From: Gemmatimonadota bacterium
GTDB lineage: Bacteria; Gemmatimonadota; Gemmatimonadetes; Gemmatimonadales; GWC2-71-9
NCBI GenBank assembly: GCA_003222135.1
Contig: QHUM01000038.1
Span: 98,038 to 162,037, forward strand
DNA length: 64,000 bases
Direction: 5' to 3'
Shown: piece by piece, positions 16,340-25,136 of the stretch
How the letters are laid out: each line of letters opens with the position of its first letter
How positions within the stretch are numbered: the stretch's first letter is position 1
The notes under the pieces: model-generated
The model's database searches: none
Told to the model about the DNA's origin: nothing
What the model saw: only the letters and a program-made list of their open reading frames with translations
Position numbers and translations under genes: made by a program

Positions 16340-18211
16340 ATGATCGCCTGCCGCACGCTCGGCCCGATCGAAGTGTCCGTGAACGGCGCCGCAGCCCCCG
16401 CCGCGCTCAAGTGGCGGAAGAACGTCGCCCTGCTCGTGTATCTCGCGCGATCCCCCAAGCGCGCCCGGGCGCGCGACCACCTGATCGGATTGCTGTGGGG
16501 CGACAAGGCGGACCAGCGGGCACGGCAATCCCTCAACGAGGCGCTGCGCACGTTGCGGCGCTACCTCGGCGCCGGGCTCGAGTCCGACACGACGCAGGTG
16601 CGGCTCCTCGCCGGCGCCGTGGATCTCGACACGGACCGGTTGGAGACCCTCGCCGCACAGGGGAACTACGAGGCCGCAGCGGCGCTGGTGCGGGGCGACT
16701 TCCTCGAAGGGTTCAGCATCGCCGGTGCGTCCGGCTTCGACGACTGGGTCGGAGCGGAGCGGGCGGCGTGGGGCACCCGCTGCGTCGACGTCCTGCTGCG
16801 TCGCGTCGAGCAGCTGCTCGCGGGCGGGGCCGTCGGTTCCGCGCGCGATGCCGCGGAGCTGGCGTGCGCCCTCGCCCCCACGTCTGACGCTGCCGTCCGT
16901 GCGACGCTGCGCTGCCTGGCCCTCGCCAGCGACCGGGCCGGGGCGCTCCAGCGGTTCGAGGCATTCGCGGCTCGCCTCTCGTCGGAGGTCGGGACGAAGC
17001 CGGACGCCGAGACCCAGGCCCTCGCCGAGCGGATCCGGCGCGAGCGGACGTGGCGGCTGCCGGCGCGCGGCGCGGCCGGGGAGGCCGGCGTCGCTGCCGT
17101 GGACTGGCGCCGCGCCACGCTGGTCGGCCGCGCCGGCGAGCTCGCACTGCTGCTCGATGCGTGGGCGACCTGCCGCCGAACCAGCCGCACCGCCGTCGCC
17201 GTCGTGGAAGGGGACGCGGGGATGGGCAAGACGCGGCTCGTGGAGGAAGTGGTGACCCGCGCCCGGCTGGACGGAGCGGCGGTTGCCTTGGTGCGGTCGG
17301 TCGAAGCCGACCTGCACGAGCCGTGGAGCGGTCTGGTCTGCCTCGCGCGCGATGGCCTGCTCCTGGCGCCGGGCGTCGCAGGCGCCCCACCAGCCGCCCT
17401 CTCGGCGTTGCGCGACGCCGGCGGGGGGGCCGCGCGCCCCGCTCAGGCGTTCGCAGAGGTGCTCCGCGCCGTCGTCGAAGAAGCACCCGTCGTGATCCTG
17501 GTGGACGACGCCGCCTGGTGTGACGGAGAGTCACTCGGCGCGCTGAGCGCGTGCGCCCGCGATCTCGCCGGGTTGCCCCTGTTCCTGCTGTTCACCACCG
17601 CCGCTCATCCCCCGTGCCCGCCGCTCGACGAGTTGCGTGTCCGGATCGGACGCGAATTGCCGGGGGCGGCGGTGCGACTCGGGCCGCTGTCGAGCGAAGC
17701 GCTCAGGAGCCTCGCGCACTCGGTCCTCCCCCGCTACGGCGAAGTCGACCTCGATCGGGTGACGCGTCGCGTCGCCACGGACTCGGCGGGGATCCCGCTC
17801 CTCGCGGTCGAGCTGCTGCATGCGGTGGCGTTAGGGCTCGACCTGCAGCAATCACCCGCCGCGTGGCCGGAGCCCGGTCGTACGCTCGATCAGACCCTAC
17901 CGGGAGAGCTGCCAGACGTGGTCGTCGCGGCGATCCGGATCGGCTTTCGCCGGCTGAGCGCCGATGCGCAAGCCGTGCTGACGGTGGCCGCTGTCCTGGG
18001 CGGCCGCGTTGCGATCCCGGAGCTGGCCCGTGCCTCGGGCCTCGACGACGAGCCACTGGCGGCAGCCCTCGACGAGCTCGAATGGCAGCGCTGGCTCACG
18101 GCCGAGTCACGCGGGTACAATTTCGTCGCCCGCATCGTGCGCGACGTCGTAGCGCGGGACATGGTCATGCCGGGACAACACCAGCGCATCATCGACGCCG
18201 CCCGGCTATGA
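16340..18211 (+). CDS. BTAD-domain AAA transcriptional activator (SARP/AfsR-like)
   Basis: The protein has 623 residues from ATG 16340. The N-terminal about 90 residues form a winged-helix DNA-binding domain (MIACRTLGPIEVSVNG, LIGLLWGDKADQRARQSLNE) and the next about 150 the bacterial transcriptional activator domain. An AAA domain follows with Walker A EGDAGMGKTRLV and Walker B VVILVDDAAW. The C-terminus stops after a winged-helix-like tail; relatives often continue with several hundred residues of TPR repeats, absent here. The gene converges with the lipoprotein gene, overlapping by six bases. A likely target motif lies upstream of that gene and one more. Confidence 0.88.
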   Translation: MIACRTLGPIEVSVNGAAAPAALKWRKNVALLVYLARSPKRARARDHLIGLLWGDKADQRARQSLNEALRTLRRYLGAGLESDTTQVRLLAGAVDLDTDRLETLAAQGNYEAAAALVRGDFLEGFSIAGASGFDDWVGAERAAWGTRCVDVLLRRVEQLLAGGAVGSARDAAELACALAPTSDAAVRATLRCLALASDRAGALQRFEAFAARLSSEVGTKPDAETQALAERIRRERTWRLPARGAAGEAGVAAVDWRRATLVGRAGELALLLDAWATCRRTSRTAVAVVEGDAGMGKTRLVEEVVTRARLDGAAVALVRSVEADLHEPWSGLVCLARDGLLLAPGVAGAPPAALSALRDAGGGAARPAQAFAEVLRAVVEEAPVVILVDDAAWCDGESLGALSACARDLAGLPLFLLFTTAAHPPCPPLDELRVRIGRELPGAAVRLGPLSSEALRSLAHSVLPRYGEVDLDRVTRRVATDSAGIPLLAVELLHAVALGLDLQQSPAAWPEPGRTLDQTLPGELPDVVVAAIRIGFRRLSADAQAVLTVAAVLGGRVAIPELARASGLDDEPLAAALDELEWQRWLTAESRGYNFVARIVRDVVARDMVMPGQHQRIIDAARL

Positions 18212-19405
18212 CCCGCAGCGCACGCTCGCCGTCGCGCGCGTGATCCCCCCCGGGTCGACGGCGAACGCGAACTCGAACGTGCCGTGGGATGGGGCGCTGG
18301 GCGGCAATGTGATGCGCCGGGTGAAGAACGCGGTCGATGTGCCCGCGTCGGTGAGCATGCCACGGTGGGTTTCGAGCACGACCGCCCCATACGTCGCGCC
18401 GCTGGGCTGACCGGTGGTCGGATCGACGGGCGTCACGTTCAATCGCCCCGCCGCGCGGAACTGGCTGACGTAGTGGCCCGCGGACGTGAACTCCACGTCC
18501 TGCTCGAGCGTCACCGGCCCCACGACGTAGAGGAACGCGTTTGGTCCGGGAGCGCAGAACGGCTGTGGGATCACCTGGTCGAACTGCTGGACCCAACGCC
18601 GGTGCGCCGTGAGTGGCGCCGCGGCGACATCGCCCCGCAAGGTGAGCACCGTCGCGTGGCCACTGCTGGTAATGGGTACGGCGTCGGTCACCTCGCCCAA
18701 TGGTCCACCGATCGATTGCCGCAGCCCAATTGGGATGCCGTTGTAAATCACCGCCGGAATAGTGCCGAACGCGGCGGGATTGATCGGATCGGTCGTGAAG
18801 GGCGGCGTGGCCGGATCGAGCAGGCCGCTTCGCAGGAAGTCCACCGTCACGAATTGCTCGGCGAGCTTCCAGCTAATCGTCTGGTGATCTAACGTGCCGG
18901 GAATCAGTACCTCGAAGGGCGCCCCCCCGACCGTCACTCCACCCACCTCGAAGAACCGCAGATGAAAGCGAGCCTGATCATAGGTACCACACTCGAGCAT
19001 GATCGGGCTACCGACCCAGCCGTTCGCAGTGGTGTAGGCGACCTCCGGTTGCACCTCAGGCTCGTCGTGCCAGGTACAGTTGAAGGGGAAGACGTTGGGG
19101 AACCCGAACCCCGTCCGGTCGCCATCGAGCGACAGCAGCGCGGCCCGCAGCATGCGGGCGTTGGCATGTCCGGTCCAGATGAGGTTCACCGGGTCTGATG
19201 GCTGGCCAAAGCCGAAGCCCGTGAACGGCCACAGCTCGAGTGTCTGACCCTGCAGCGGCACCGAGACGAGCGGGCTCGGAGCTGGAGCGCCCACGCGGGA
19301 TGCGCTGGGCCGTCCGGCGCTCGGCCCGGTGGGCACGGCGGGATGATCGACGCACGCGGCGAGCGTGAGCGTTGCCAGGACTCCGACAATTGCGGCGCGG
19401 TTCAT
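18206..19405 (-). CDS. Secreted lipoprotein of unknown function
   Basis: The protein has 399 residues with a lipoprotein signal (GVLATLTLAACVDHP). The mature part is beta-rich, with few cysteines and no recognised family; FGFPNVFPFNCTWHDEPEV and HGTFEFAFAVDPGG are its most distinctive stretches. The ATG at 19405 has TGAGG upstream. About 65-80 bases before the start lies a CTTGAG direct repeat with 11-base period, shared with the gene at 21963, so the BTAD activator next door may control it (inference). Confidence 0.82.
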   Translation of the reverse strand: MNRAAIVGVLATLTLAACVDHPAVPTGPSAGRPSASRVGAPAPSPLVSVPLQGQTLELWPFTGFGFGQPSDPVNLIWTGHANARMLRAALLSLDGDRTGFGFPNVFPFNCTWHDEPEVQPEVAYTTANGWVGSPIMLECGTYDQARFHLRFFEVGGVTVGGAPFEVLIPGTLDHQTISWKLAEQFVTVDFLRSGLLDPATPPFTTDPINPAAFGTIPAVIYNGIPIGLRQSIGGPLGEVTDAVPITSSGHATVLTLRGDVAAAPLTAHRRWVQQFDQVIPQPFCAPGPNAFLYVVGPVTLEQDVEFTSAGHYVSQFRAAGRLNVTPVDPTTGQPSGATYGAVVLETHRGMLTDAGTSTAFFTRRITLPPSAPSHGTFEFAFAVDPGGITRATASVRCGS

Positions 19406-19467
19406 AGAGGCCTCAGGGTGCGAGAGGAGCTGCGACAGTGTCCGAGGCCGCACGATACCGCGCGCGG

Positions 19468-19485
19468 CTCAAGCACCGCTCAAGC
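19468..19485 (-). promoter_or_regulatory. Direct-repeat site, CTTGAG with 11-base period
   Basis: Read on the minus strand, CTTGAG occurs at 19484-19479 and again at 19473-19468, 11 bases apart, followed 10 bases later by TATCGT as a possible -10. SARP-type activators bind heptamer direct repeats with 11-base period next to the -10. A near-identical arrangement occurs at 22554-22570. Confidence 0.5.
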
Positions 19486-19634
19486 CCGCCGCGCTCGCGA
19501 CGCCTTGCTGCCACAGGAAGGCAGGGCCGGGGGCGAAGGGACCGGGGGGGTGCTCGTTCCCACCACCTGACCCGCATTGTTGATCGCGACGGCAATACTC
19601 GAGTCTCCCCCGAGGGTGCCGAGGTCGATCAGCG

Positions 19635-21869
19635 TCAAGGGAGCCCGATCAGTCGATAGATCCGCTCCATACGGGGATCGCGCTGGAAGGCGCTGAAGAA
19701 CGGATAGCGGCGCGAGTAGACGAGGATGCCGTCACGGTCGTCGCACGCGCGCTCCAGCAGCTCGAAGGCCTCGTCGAGGCGGCCGAGGGCGGCACTCAAG
19801 ATCGCGAGCATGGTGTATTGCACGTACTCGCGGCGCGCCCGCGCGGTCAGCTCGTCGCGAATCGCTTCCACCTCGGCCAGCTTCCCGGCGGAGCTGTAGC
19901 AGACCCCCAGCGCGCACAGCGTCCAGGGATGGCGACCGGACGTGACGACGGCCGCCTCGACCGAGCGGATCGCCTCTTCCATCCGTCCCAGCTCGTTGTA
20001 GAGGAGTCCCAGGTGGATGGGCGGTAGAAACATCGTGGGCGCGAGCGCGGCGGCCCGCTCCAGCGGCGCGATGGCTTCCTCGAGCCGGGCCGCCCCCATC
20101 AGGCTCATCCCGAGCTGCATGTGGGGCAACGGCGCCAGCGGATCGAGCTCCACGGCACGCCGGCCATGCACGATCCCTTCCTCGAACTGGTCCTCGACGA
20201 AGACGAGATAGTAGGAGAGCCAGAGCCGCGCGATGACGTAACGCGGATTCAGCACGATGGCCCGCTGCAGCTCCCCAGCCGCGGTGCGCCAGTCCCAATC
20301 GATCACGAAGGCCACCGTCCCCGCCGCGGCGTGCGCCTCGGCAAGGGTGGGAGCGAGCTCGAGGGCGCGACACGCGGCGGCGCGCGCTTTCGCGCGGAAC
20401 GCGCCAGCCGGCGCGAGGCCGTACTGCACGAGCACGGTGCAGGCCTCGGCGAGCCCGGCGTGGGCCAGCGCGTAGTTCGGGTCCAGCGCGAGCGCCTGAT
20501 CGAAACACTCCAGCGCTTTCTTCAGCCCGAGCCCACGCTGAGCCAGCAGATATCGGCCCCGCAGGCAGAGATGGTAGGCATCGAGATTGCCCGTGGCCGG
20601 GGTGACGAGCGACGCCGCCTCGCCACCGTCCAGGCCGACCTGGAGCCGCCCAGCGATCGCTTTCGCGATCTCGTCCTGGATGGCGAAGACATCGGTCATC
20701 TCGCGATCGTAGCGCTCCGACCAGAGATGGTAGCCGTCGCCCACTTTCACCAGCTGGGCGGTGACGCGGAGGCGGTTCCCGGCCTTGCGGACGCTCCCCT
20801 CGAGCACCGTCGCCACCTTGAGCTTGGCACCGACCTCGGCCAGGTCGACGGCCCGACCACGGAACGCGAAGGAAGACGTGCGCGCCGCGACGCGGAGCCC
20901 CGGCAGCTGCGCGAGCGCATTGATGATATCCTCGGCGACCCCGTCGCTCAGGTACTCGAACTCCGGGTCGGCGCTCAGGTTCGCGAACGGCAGGACGGCG
21001 ATCGACTCGGCATCTCCGTCGACCGCCGTTGCGTCGTCCCGCGCCCGCACGGCGTCCGCGAACTGGGAGGTGGTGGCGAAGCGGTCCGCCGGGACCTTTT
21101 CGAGTGCCTTCAGCACGGCCCGCTCCAACGCGACCGACACGGACGGTCGCGCACTGCGGATCGGTGGGGGCTTTTCGACCAAGTGCCGTGCGATCACGGC
21201 CTGGGCGCTGGGCCCGTCGAACGGCGGCCTCCCCGCGAGCATCTCGTACAGCACGCACCCGAGGCTGTACAGGTCACTGCGACCATCGATCGCCGCCGCG
21301 CCCTCTGCCTGCTCGGGGCTCATGTAGGCGGGTGTGCCGATGAGGCCACCGGGGGCGGTGAGGTCGATCCTGGCGACGGTCAGCGCCCGCGCGATCCCGA
21401 AGTCGGCCACGACGGCGCGGCCTCCGGAAAACAGGATGTTCTCGGGCTTGATGTCGCGATGCACCACGCCCCGGCTGTGCGCATAGGCGAGCGCTTCCGC
21501 CACGTCGCACATGACGTCGACCGCATCCTCGATCGAGAGCTGGCGCTCGCGCTTGAGCCGGCTGCGGAGCGTCTCTTCTCCCTCGACGTACGGCATCGTG
21601 TAGTAGGGCAGGCCCGCGGCTTCGCCCGAATCGTGGAGCGCCAGAATGAGGGGATGGTTGAGCCCGGCGCAGGTGCCGATCTCGCGCAGGAAGCGCTCCA
21701 CCCCGACCGCGGTCGCGAGCTCGGGATGGAGCACCTTGAGGGCAACCGAGCGGGGGAGTCTCCGGTCCTGGGCCAGGTACACCGTCGCCATACCCCCGCG
21801 ACCGAGCTCGCGCTCGATCGTGTAACGCCCTGCGAGTGCCGCCTGAAGGTCAGCCAGTTGGTCAGCCAC
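19635..21869 (-). CDS. Eukaryotic-like Ser/Thr protein kinase with TolB-like and TPR regions (copy 2)
   Basis: The 744-residue protein starts at GTG 21869. Kinase motifs: GRGGMATVYLAQD, VALKVL, HRDIKPENILF, VADFGIARA and TPAYMSPEQAEG. Then a TolB-like domain (SIAVLPFANLSADPEFEYLS, RYDREMTDVFAIQDEIAKAI) and TPR repeats to the C-terminus (PNYALAHAGLAEACTVL). No membrane segment is visible. It resembles copy 1 throughout, including the AIQDEI region, so the two are paralogues. Confidence 0.93.
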   Translation of the reverse strand: MADQLADLQAALAGRYTIERELGRGGMATVYLAQDRRLPRSVALKVLHPELATAVGVERFLREIGTCAGLNHPLILALHDSGEAAGLPYYTMPYVEGEETLRSRLKRERQLSIEDAVDVMCDVAEALAYAHSRGVVHRDIKPENILFSGGRAVVADFGIARALTVARIDLTAPGGLIGTPAYMSPEQAEGAAAIDGRSDLYSLGCVLYEMLAGRPPFDGPSAQAVIARHLVEKPPPIRSARPSVSVALERAVLKALEKVPADRFATTSQFADAVRARDDATAVDGDAESIAVLPFANLSADPEFEYLSDGVAEDIINALAQLPGLRVAARTSSFAFRGRAVDLAEVGAKLKVATVLEGSVRKAGNRLRVTAQLVKVGDGYHLWSERYDREMTDVFAIQDEIAKAIAGRLQVGLDGGEAASLVTPATGNLDAYHLCLRGRYLLAQRGLGLKKALECFDQALALDPNYALAHAGLAEACTVLVQYGLAPAGAFRAKARAAACRALELAPTLAEAHAAAGTVAFVIDWDWRTAAGELQRAIVLNPRYVIARLWLSYYLVFVEDQFEEGIVHGRRAVELDPLAPLPHMQLGMSLMGAARLEEAIAPLERAAALAPTMFLPPIHLGLLYNELGRMEEAIRSVEAAVVTSGRHPWTLCALGVCYSSAGKLAEVEAIRDELTARARREYVQYTMLAILSAALGRLDEAFELLERACDDRDGILVYSRRYPFFSAFQRDPRMERIYRLIGLP

Positions 21870-21962
21870 GCGATCCCGCCCGCACGCGGGGGACGCCGTG
21901 GATGATACGGGTCGGGACGGGGCGCGGCTAGAGCAGGCGCGGGGATCGAGCCGCTCCGGGGC

Positions 21963-22511
21963 TCAGAACGTCAGGGAGATCGCTACGCCGGCGCCGCGAG
22001 GCGCGAGCGACAGGTGGCGGGCTTCACCCAACGGCACCACTTGCCAGTCGTTGGTCTTCACTGCGTACCCGAGCGCGGCGCCTAAGACTCCGCCGATCGC
22101 GCCGCCGATGACACCATCACGAAACGCACGGCCGTACCACTCCACGTAACACACATCGAACGCACCGGGTGTAGCGCATGACCGGGACTGGCCCGCCCGA
22201 AGAGCGCCAAACACGAATCCTCCGATCAGGCCGACTCCCACCCCCACGCCGGCGCCCTTCAGGACCTCTCGCTTCTGATGTCGGTCGATCTCGAGCCGCG
22301 CGACGGCGCCACGCGCTACCGCCACGGGTGCCGCACGCCCAGCCAGCCGCAGCCAGACCGAGTCGGCATCCTGGTGCACGAGTGTTCCAACCAGGCGCTG
22401 CGAGGACGGCGACGACGTTGTGAGGCGGACACGGTCATCGGGTTGTTGCGCGGCCACGCTCTGAAGCAGCGCACACAACGCGGGGAGGATGAGAAACGAC
22501 GTGCAACGCAT
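21963..22511 (-). CDS. Exported glycine-rich hypothetical protein
   Basis: The protein has 182 residues with a signal peptide (FLILPALCALLQSVAAQQ). A beta-rich part follows (VGTLVHQDADSVWLRLAG), then two glycine-zipper membrane hairpins (GAGVGVGVGLIGGFVFGAL and DGVIGGAIGGVLGAALGYAV) separated by a loop with two cysteines. It may be an outer-membrane or periplasmic protein. The family is not recognised. A CTTGAG direct repeat lies about 44-59 bases upstream of the start. Confidence 0.78.
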   Translation of the reverse strand: MRCTSFLILPALCALLQSVAAQQPDDRVRLTTSSPSSQRLVGTLVHQDADSVWLRLAGRAAPVAVARGAVARLEIDRHQKREVLKGAGVGVGVGLIGGFVFGALRAGQSRSCATPGAFDVCYVEWYGRAFRDGVIGGAIGGVLGAALGYAVKTNDWQVVPLGEARHLSLAPRGAGVAISLTF

Positions 22512-22553
22512 GAGGCGACTCCGTAACGGGACGCCCCAAGATGCGGCGCGTCG

Positions 22554-22570
22554 GTCAAGAGTCGCTCAAG
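22554..22570 (-). promoter_or_regulatory. Direct-repeat site, CTTGA(G/C) with 11-base period
   Basis: On the minus strand CTTGAG (22570-22565) and CTTGAC (22559-22554) are 11 bases apart. The pattern CTTGAGCG-N3-CTTGA(S)C is shared with the site at 19468-19485, and here too a CATCTT that could act as -10 follows 10 bases later. Confidence 0.45.
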
Positions 22571-23075
22571 TGAGGACCAGAGCGGCGCCTTCGTGCTCGA
22601 GCAGCCAACGCTTGCGGTTGAGACCGCCGCCGAAGCCGGTCAGCTCACCGCGGGATCCGACCACACGGTGGCAGGGGACGATGATGGGGATCGGGTTCTT
22701 GCCGTTGGCGGCGCCGACGGCGCGGGTGGCGCTCGCGCCGCCGAGGCGGCGCGCCAGCTCGCCGTAGCTGGTGGTCGTGCCGTAGGGGATGGTGCGTAAG
22801 GCGTCCCAGACACTCCGTTGAAACGCAGTGCCACTCGGGGCGAGCGGCAGGTCGAAGGTCGTGCGGGTGCGCACAAAGTACTCCTCCAACTGTTGCCGGG
22901 CACGGGCGAGCAGCGCGCTCGCGGGGCCGTCGCCGTTGTCCTCGACCCAACCCTCCCGCTCCGCCGGCGTGGCGTTGCCGGTAAGGGGGAAGTAGACGCC
23001 CGTGAGGCCACTGCTCGAGGCGGAAACCAGGAGCTCACCCAGGGGCGAGGCGATGCTGGTGAAGGCGGTTACCAT
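22566..23075 (-). CDS. ogt: Methylated-DNA-protein-cysteine methyltransferase
   Basis: The 169-residue protein has the complete active site PIIVPCHRVVG, with the acceptor cysteine, preceded by FQRSVWDALRTIPYGTTTSY and GAANGKNPIP; GFGGGLNRKRWLLEHE closes the domain. It removes alkyl groups from O6-alkylguanine by suicide transfer to its cysteine, in the cytoplasm. The N-terminal ribonuclease-like half is present and there is no Ada-type regulatory domain, so it is Ogt-like. No clear ribosome site distinguishes ATG 23075 from the upstream TTG at 23111; ATG is chosen by family N-terminus. Confidence 0.93.
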   Translation of the reverse strand: MVTAFTSIASPLGELLVSASSSGLTGVYFPLTGNATPAEREGWVEDNGDGPASALLARARQQLEEYFVRTRTTFDLPLAPSGTAFQRSVWDALRTIPYGTTTSYGELARRLGGASATRAVGAANGKNPIPIIVPCHRVVGSRGELTGFGGGLNRKRWLLEHEGAALVLT

Positions 23076-23147
23076 AGATGAAGGGGAATCTAGCGCCTTC
23101 GGTTCGAGCAACGCCGGGGTATGAAGGCAGTGAGGGTGGAGGAAGAT

Positions 23148-23756
23148 ATGGCGCGATTGGTCGTGATCGTGATGAGTTGGCTGTTGCTCGCGCCGTCAGC
23201 GGGGAGGGCGCAGGCGTGCGCCGAGCCGCATTATCGCTGGAGTGAGAAGGTCGACACCGCGCTGCAGGCGCGCCCCGCCGTGCCCGTGGACATCGCCGCG
23301 ATCCTGACGGCATGGGCGCCCTTGAGCCTCACGAGCCGAGACATGTGCGCCCCGCGCCGGGGTCGAGAGGATAGCGTGTTCGTGCTCGTCGGCTGGGTGC
23401 GGCGCCTGAAGCTGCACGAGTCCGACGGCGATTGGCACGTCGAGCTGACCGAAGCCCGCGCCAGCCCCGTCGACTCCTGCATCATCGTCGAGATCCCGGC
23501 GGAGCGCTACGGTGTGATCTACCGCCAGGCCCGTTCGGCGCTCGCGAGCCTGGTAGACACGACGCAGCTCGGTCCCAGCGGCGATCTGCGGCCGCCGGCG
23601 CGAGTCCAAATCACCGGCGCCGCCTTCTTCGACGGGTTCCATCAGCGGGCGGCACCCAGTGGGTCTCCGGCTGCCAGCCAGCACGGCCGCTGCAACTCGT
23701 CATTGCGCGCGCTGTGGGAGCTGCATCCCGTGTACGGAGTCACCGCGCCGGGCTAG
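23148..23756 (+). CDS. Exported hypothetical protein
   Basis: The protein has 202 residues with a signal peptide (MARLVVIVMSWLLLAPSAGR, cleavage near AQA). The mature part has several cysteines and reads HYRWSEKVDTALQA, FVLVGWVRRLKLHESDGDWH, IVEIPAERYG, resembling beta-domain proteins that test small exported factors; the family is not recognised. ATG 23148 is chosen because GGAGG lies five bases upstream. Confidence 0.8.
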   Translation: MARLVVIVMSWLLLAPSAGRAQACAEPHYRWSEKVDTALQARPAVPVDIAAILTAWAPLSLTSRDMCAPRRGREDSVFVLVGWVRRLKLHESDGDWHVELTEARASPVDSCIIVEIPAERYGVIYRQARSALASLVDTTQLGPSGDLRPPARVQITGAAFFDGFHQRAAPSGSPAASQHGRCNSSLRALWELHPVYGVTAPG

Positions 23757-23795
23757 GCTTGACCGCCGCGCCGCCGCGGCCTAGTGTCCGGCCCC

Positions 23796-25136
23796 ATGCT
23801 CGGCGCCCAACTCCCGCTCGCGAGCGCCCTGCCGTTCGTGGCGCTCCTCGCCGCGATCGCGCTGCTGCCGCTCGTCGCGCCGCGCTGGTGGCACCCCAAC
23901 CGCAACAAGGCCCTCCTCGCGGTCGTGGTTTCGGTCCCCGTCCTGTGGCAGCTCGGGATCGCGCTCGGGGAGCCCGGCCGGGCGGTGTTGGAAGAGAAGC
24001 TCCACGAGTATGTCGGGTTCATCGTCGTGATCGGCGCCCTGTTCGTGATCACCGGCGGCATCCACGTGCAGGGGTCGCTCTCGGGCACCCCGCTCGTGAA
24101 CACGGGGATGCTCGGGCTGGGCGCCGTGCTCGCCAACCTCCTGGGAACGACGGGCGCATCGGTCCTCTTGATCCGGCCGCTCCTGCGGGCCAACAAGAGC
24201 CGGCGCCGGACCGCGCATATCGTCGTCTTCTTCATCTTCCTCGTGGCGAACTGCGGCGGGCTGCTCACGCCCATGGGCGACCCGCCCCTGCTGCTCGGCT
24301 TTCTGAAGGGGGTGCCGTTCGAATGGACGCTGCGCTTGTGGCCCCAGTGGCTCACGGCGACGGGCGTGCTGCTCGTCCTCTTCAACGTATGGGATCAGTG
24401 GGCCCTGAACCGCGAGGAGCGGGAGCGGCGCGGCTCGCAGCTCGAGCGGGTGATGGTGCACGAGCCGCTGCGGGTGAACGGCGCGAGCGCCGTGGCGGCA
24501 CTGGGCGGCGTGGTGTTCACGATCGTCGCCGCGGGCCGGGCCGCGGCGCACGGCAGGCCCTGGGCAGTGGGCCAGCAAGAGGCGATCATCGCGGTGCTCG
24601 CGCTCATCGCATACGGCGCGGCGCCGAGCGAGCACCGCGAGCGCAACGCATTCACGTTCGGGCCGATCGTCGAGGTGGCGGTGTTGTTCGCGGCGATCTT
24701 CGTCACGATGGCGCCCGTGCTCGAGATCCTGAACGGCTGGAGCCAGGGGGCGCGCACCGTGCTGGGCATGGGGTTCGGGGTGTCGCAGCCCTGGGAGTTC
24801 TTCTGGACGACGGGGGCGCTGTCGAGCGTGCTCGACAACGCCCCTACCTATCTCGCCTTCGCCGCCAGCGCGGCCGGCCTCTCAGGCATCCCGCCGCACG
24901 GGCCGTTCATCGGCGCGCTGGCGCTCCATCCCGAGCCCGCTCGGCTCCTCGCCGCAATCGCCACGGGGGCGGTGTTCATGGGCGCGAACACCTACATCGG
25001 GAACGCGCCCAATTTCATGGTCAAGGCCATCGCCGAGGAGAACGGCATCAAGATGCCCTCGTTCTTCGGCTACATGGCGTACAGCTGCGGGATTCTCCTG
25101 CCGCTGTTCGGAGCGATCACGTTGATCTTTTTCTAG
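23796..25136 (+). CDS. nhaD: NhaD-type sodium/proton antiporter
   Basis: The protein has 446 residues and about 12 membrane segments in the ion-transporter superfamily fold. FFIFLVANCGGLLTPMGDPPL, NLLGTTGASVLLIRPLLRAN and LSSVLDNAPTYLAFAASAAG match NhaD. It exchanges Na+ or Li+ for H+ at the inner membrane. A GTG at 23784 is an alternative start. Its 3' end overlaps the convergent zinc-rich gene by 20 bases. Confidence 0.9.
   Translation: MLGAQLPLASALPFVALLAAIALLPLVAPRWWHPNRNKALLAVVVSVPVLWQLGIALGEPGRAVLEEKLHEYVGFIVVIGALFVITGGIHVQGSLSGTPLVNTGMLGLGAVLANLLGTTGASVLLIRPLLRANKSRRRTAHIVVFFIFLVANCGGLLTPMGDPPLLLGFLKGVPFEWTLRLWPQWLTATGVLLVLFNVWDQWALNREERERRGSQLERVMVHEPLRVNGASAVAALGGVVFTIVAAGRAAAHGRPWAVGQQEAIIAVLALIAYGAAPSEHRERNAFTFGPIVEVAVLFAAIFVTMAPVLEILNGWSQGARTVLGMGFGVSQPWEFFWTTGALSSVLDNAPTYLAFAASAAGLSGIPPHGPFIGALALHPEPARLLAAIATGAVFMGANTYIGNAPNFMVKAIAEENGIKMPSFFGYMAYSCGILLPLFGAITLIFF

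Noticed and set aside
18209..18211. TGA at the end of the BTAD regulator as another selenocysteine codon
   Set aside because: No cysteine is expected there in the family and the following codons show no similarity; an ordinary stop is enough.
20121..21905. A 594-residue frame antisense to kinase copy 2
   Set aside because: It follows the mirror codon pattern of the kinase and no motif is present.
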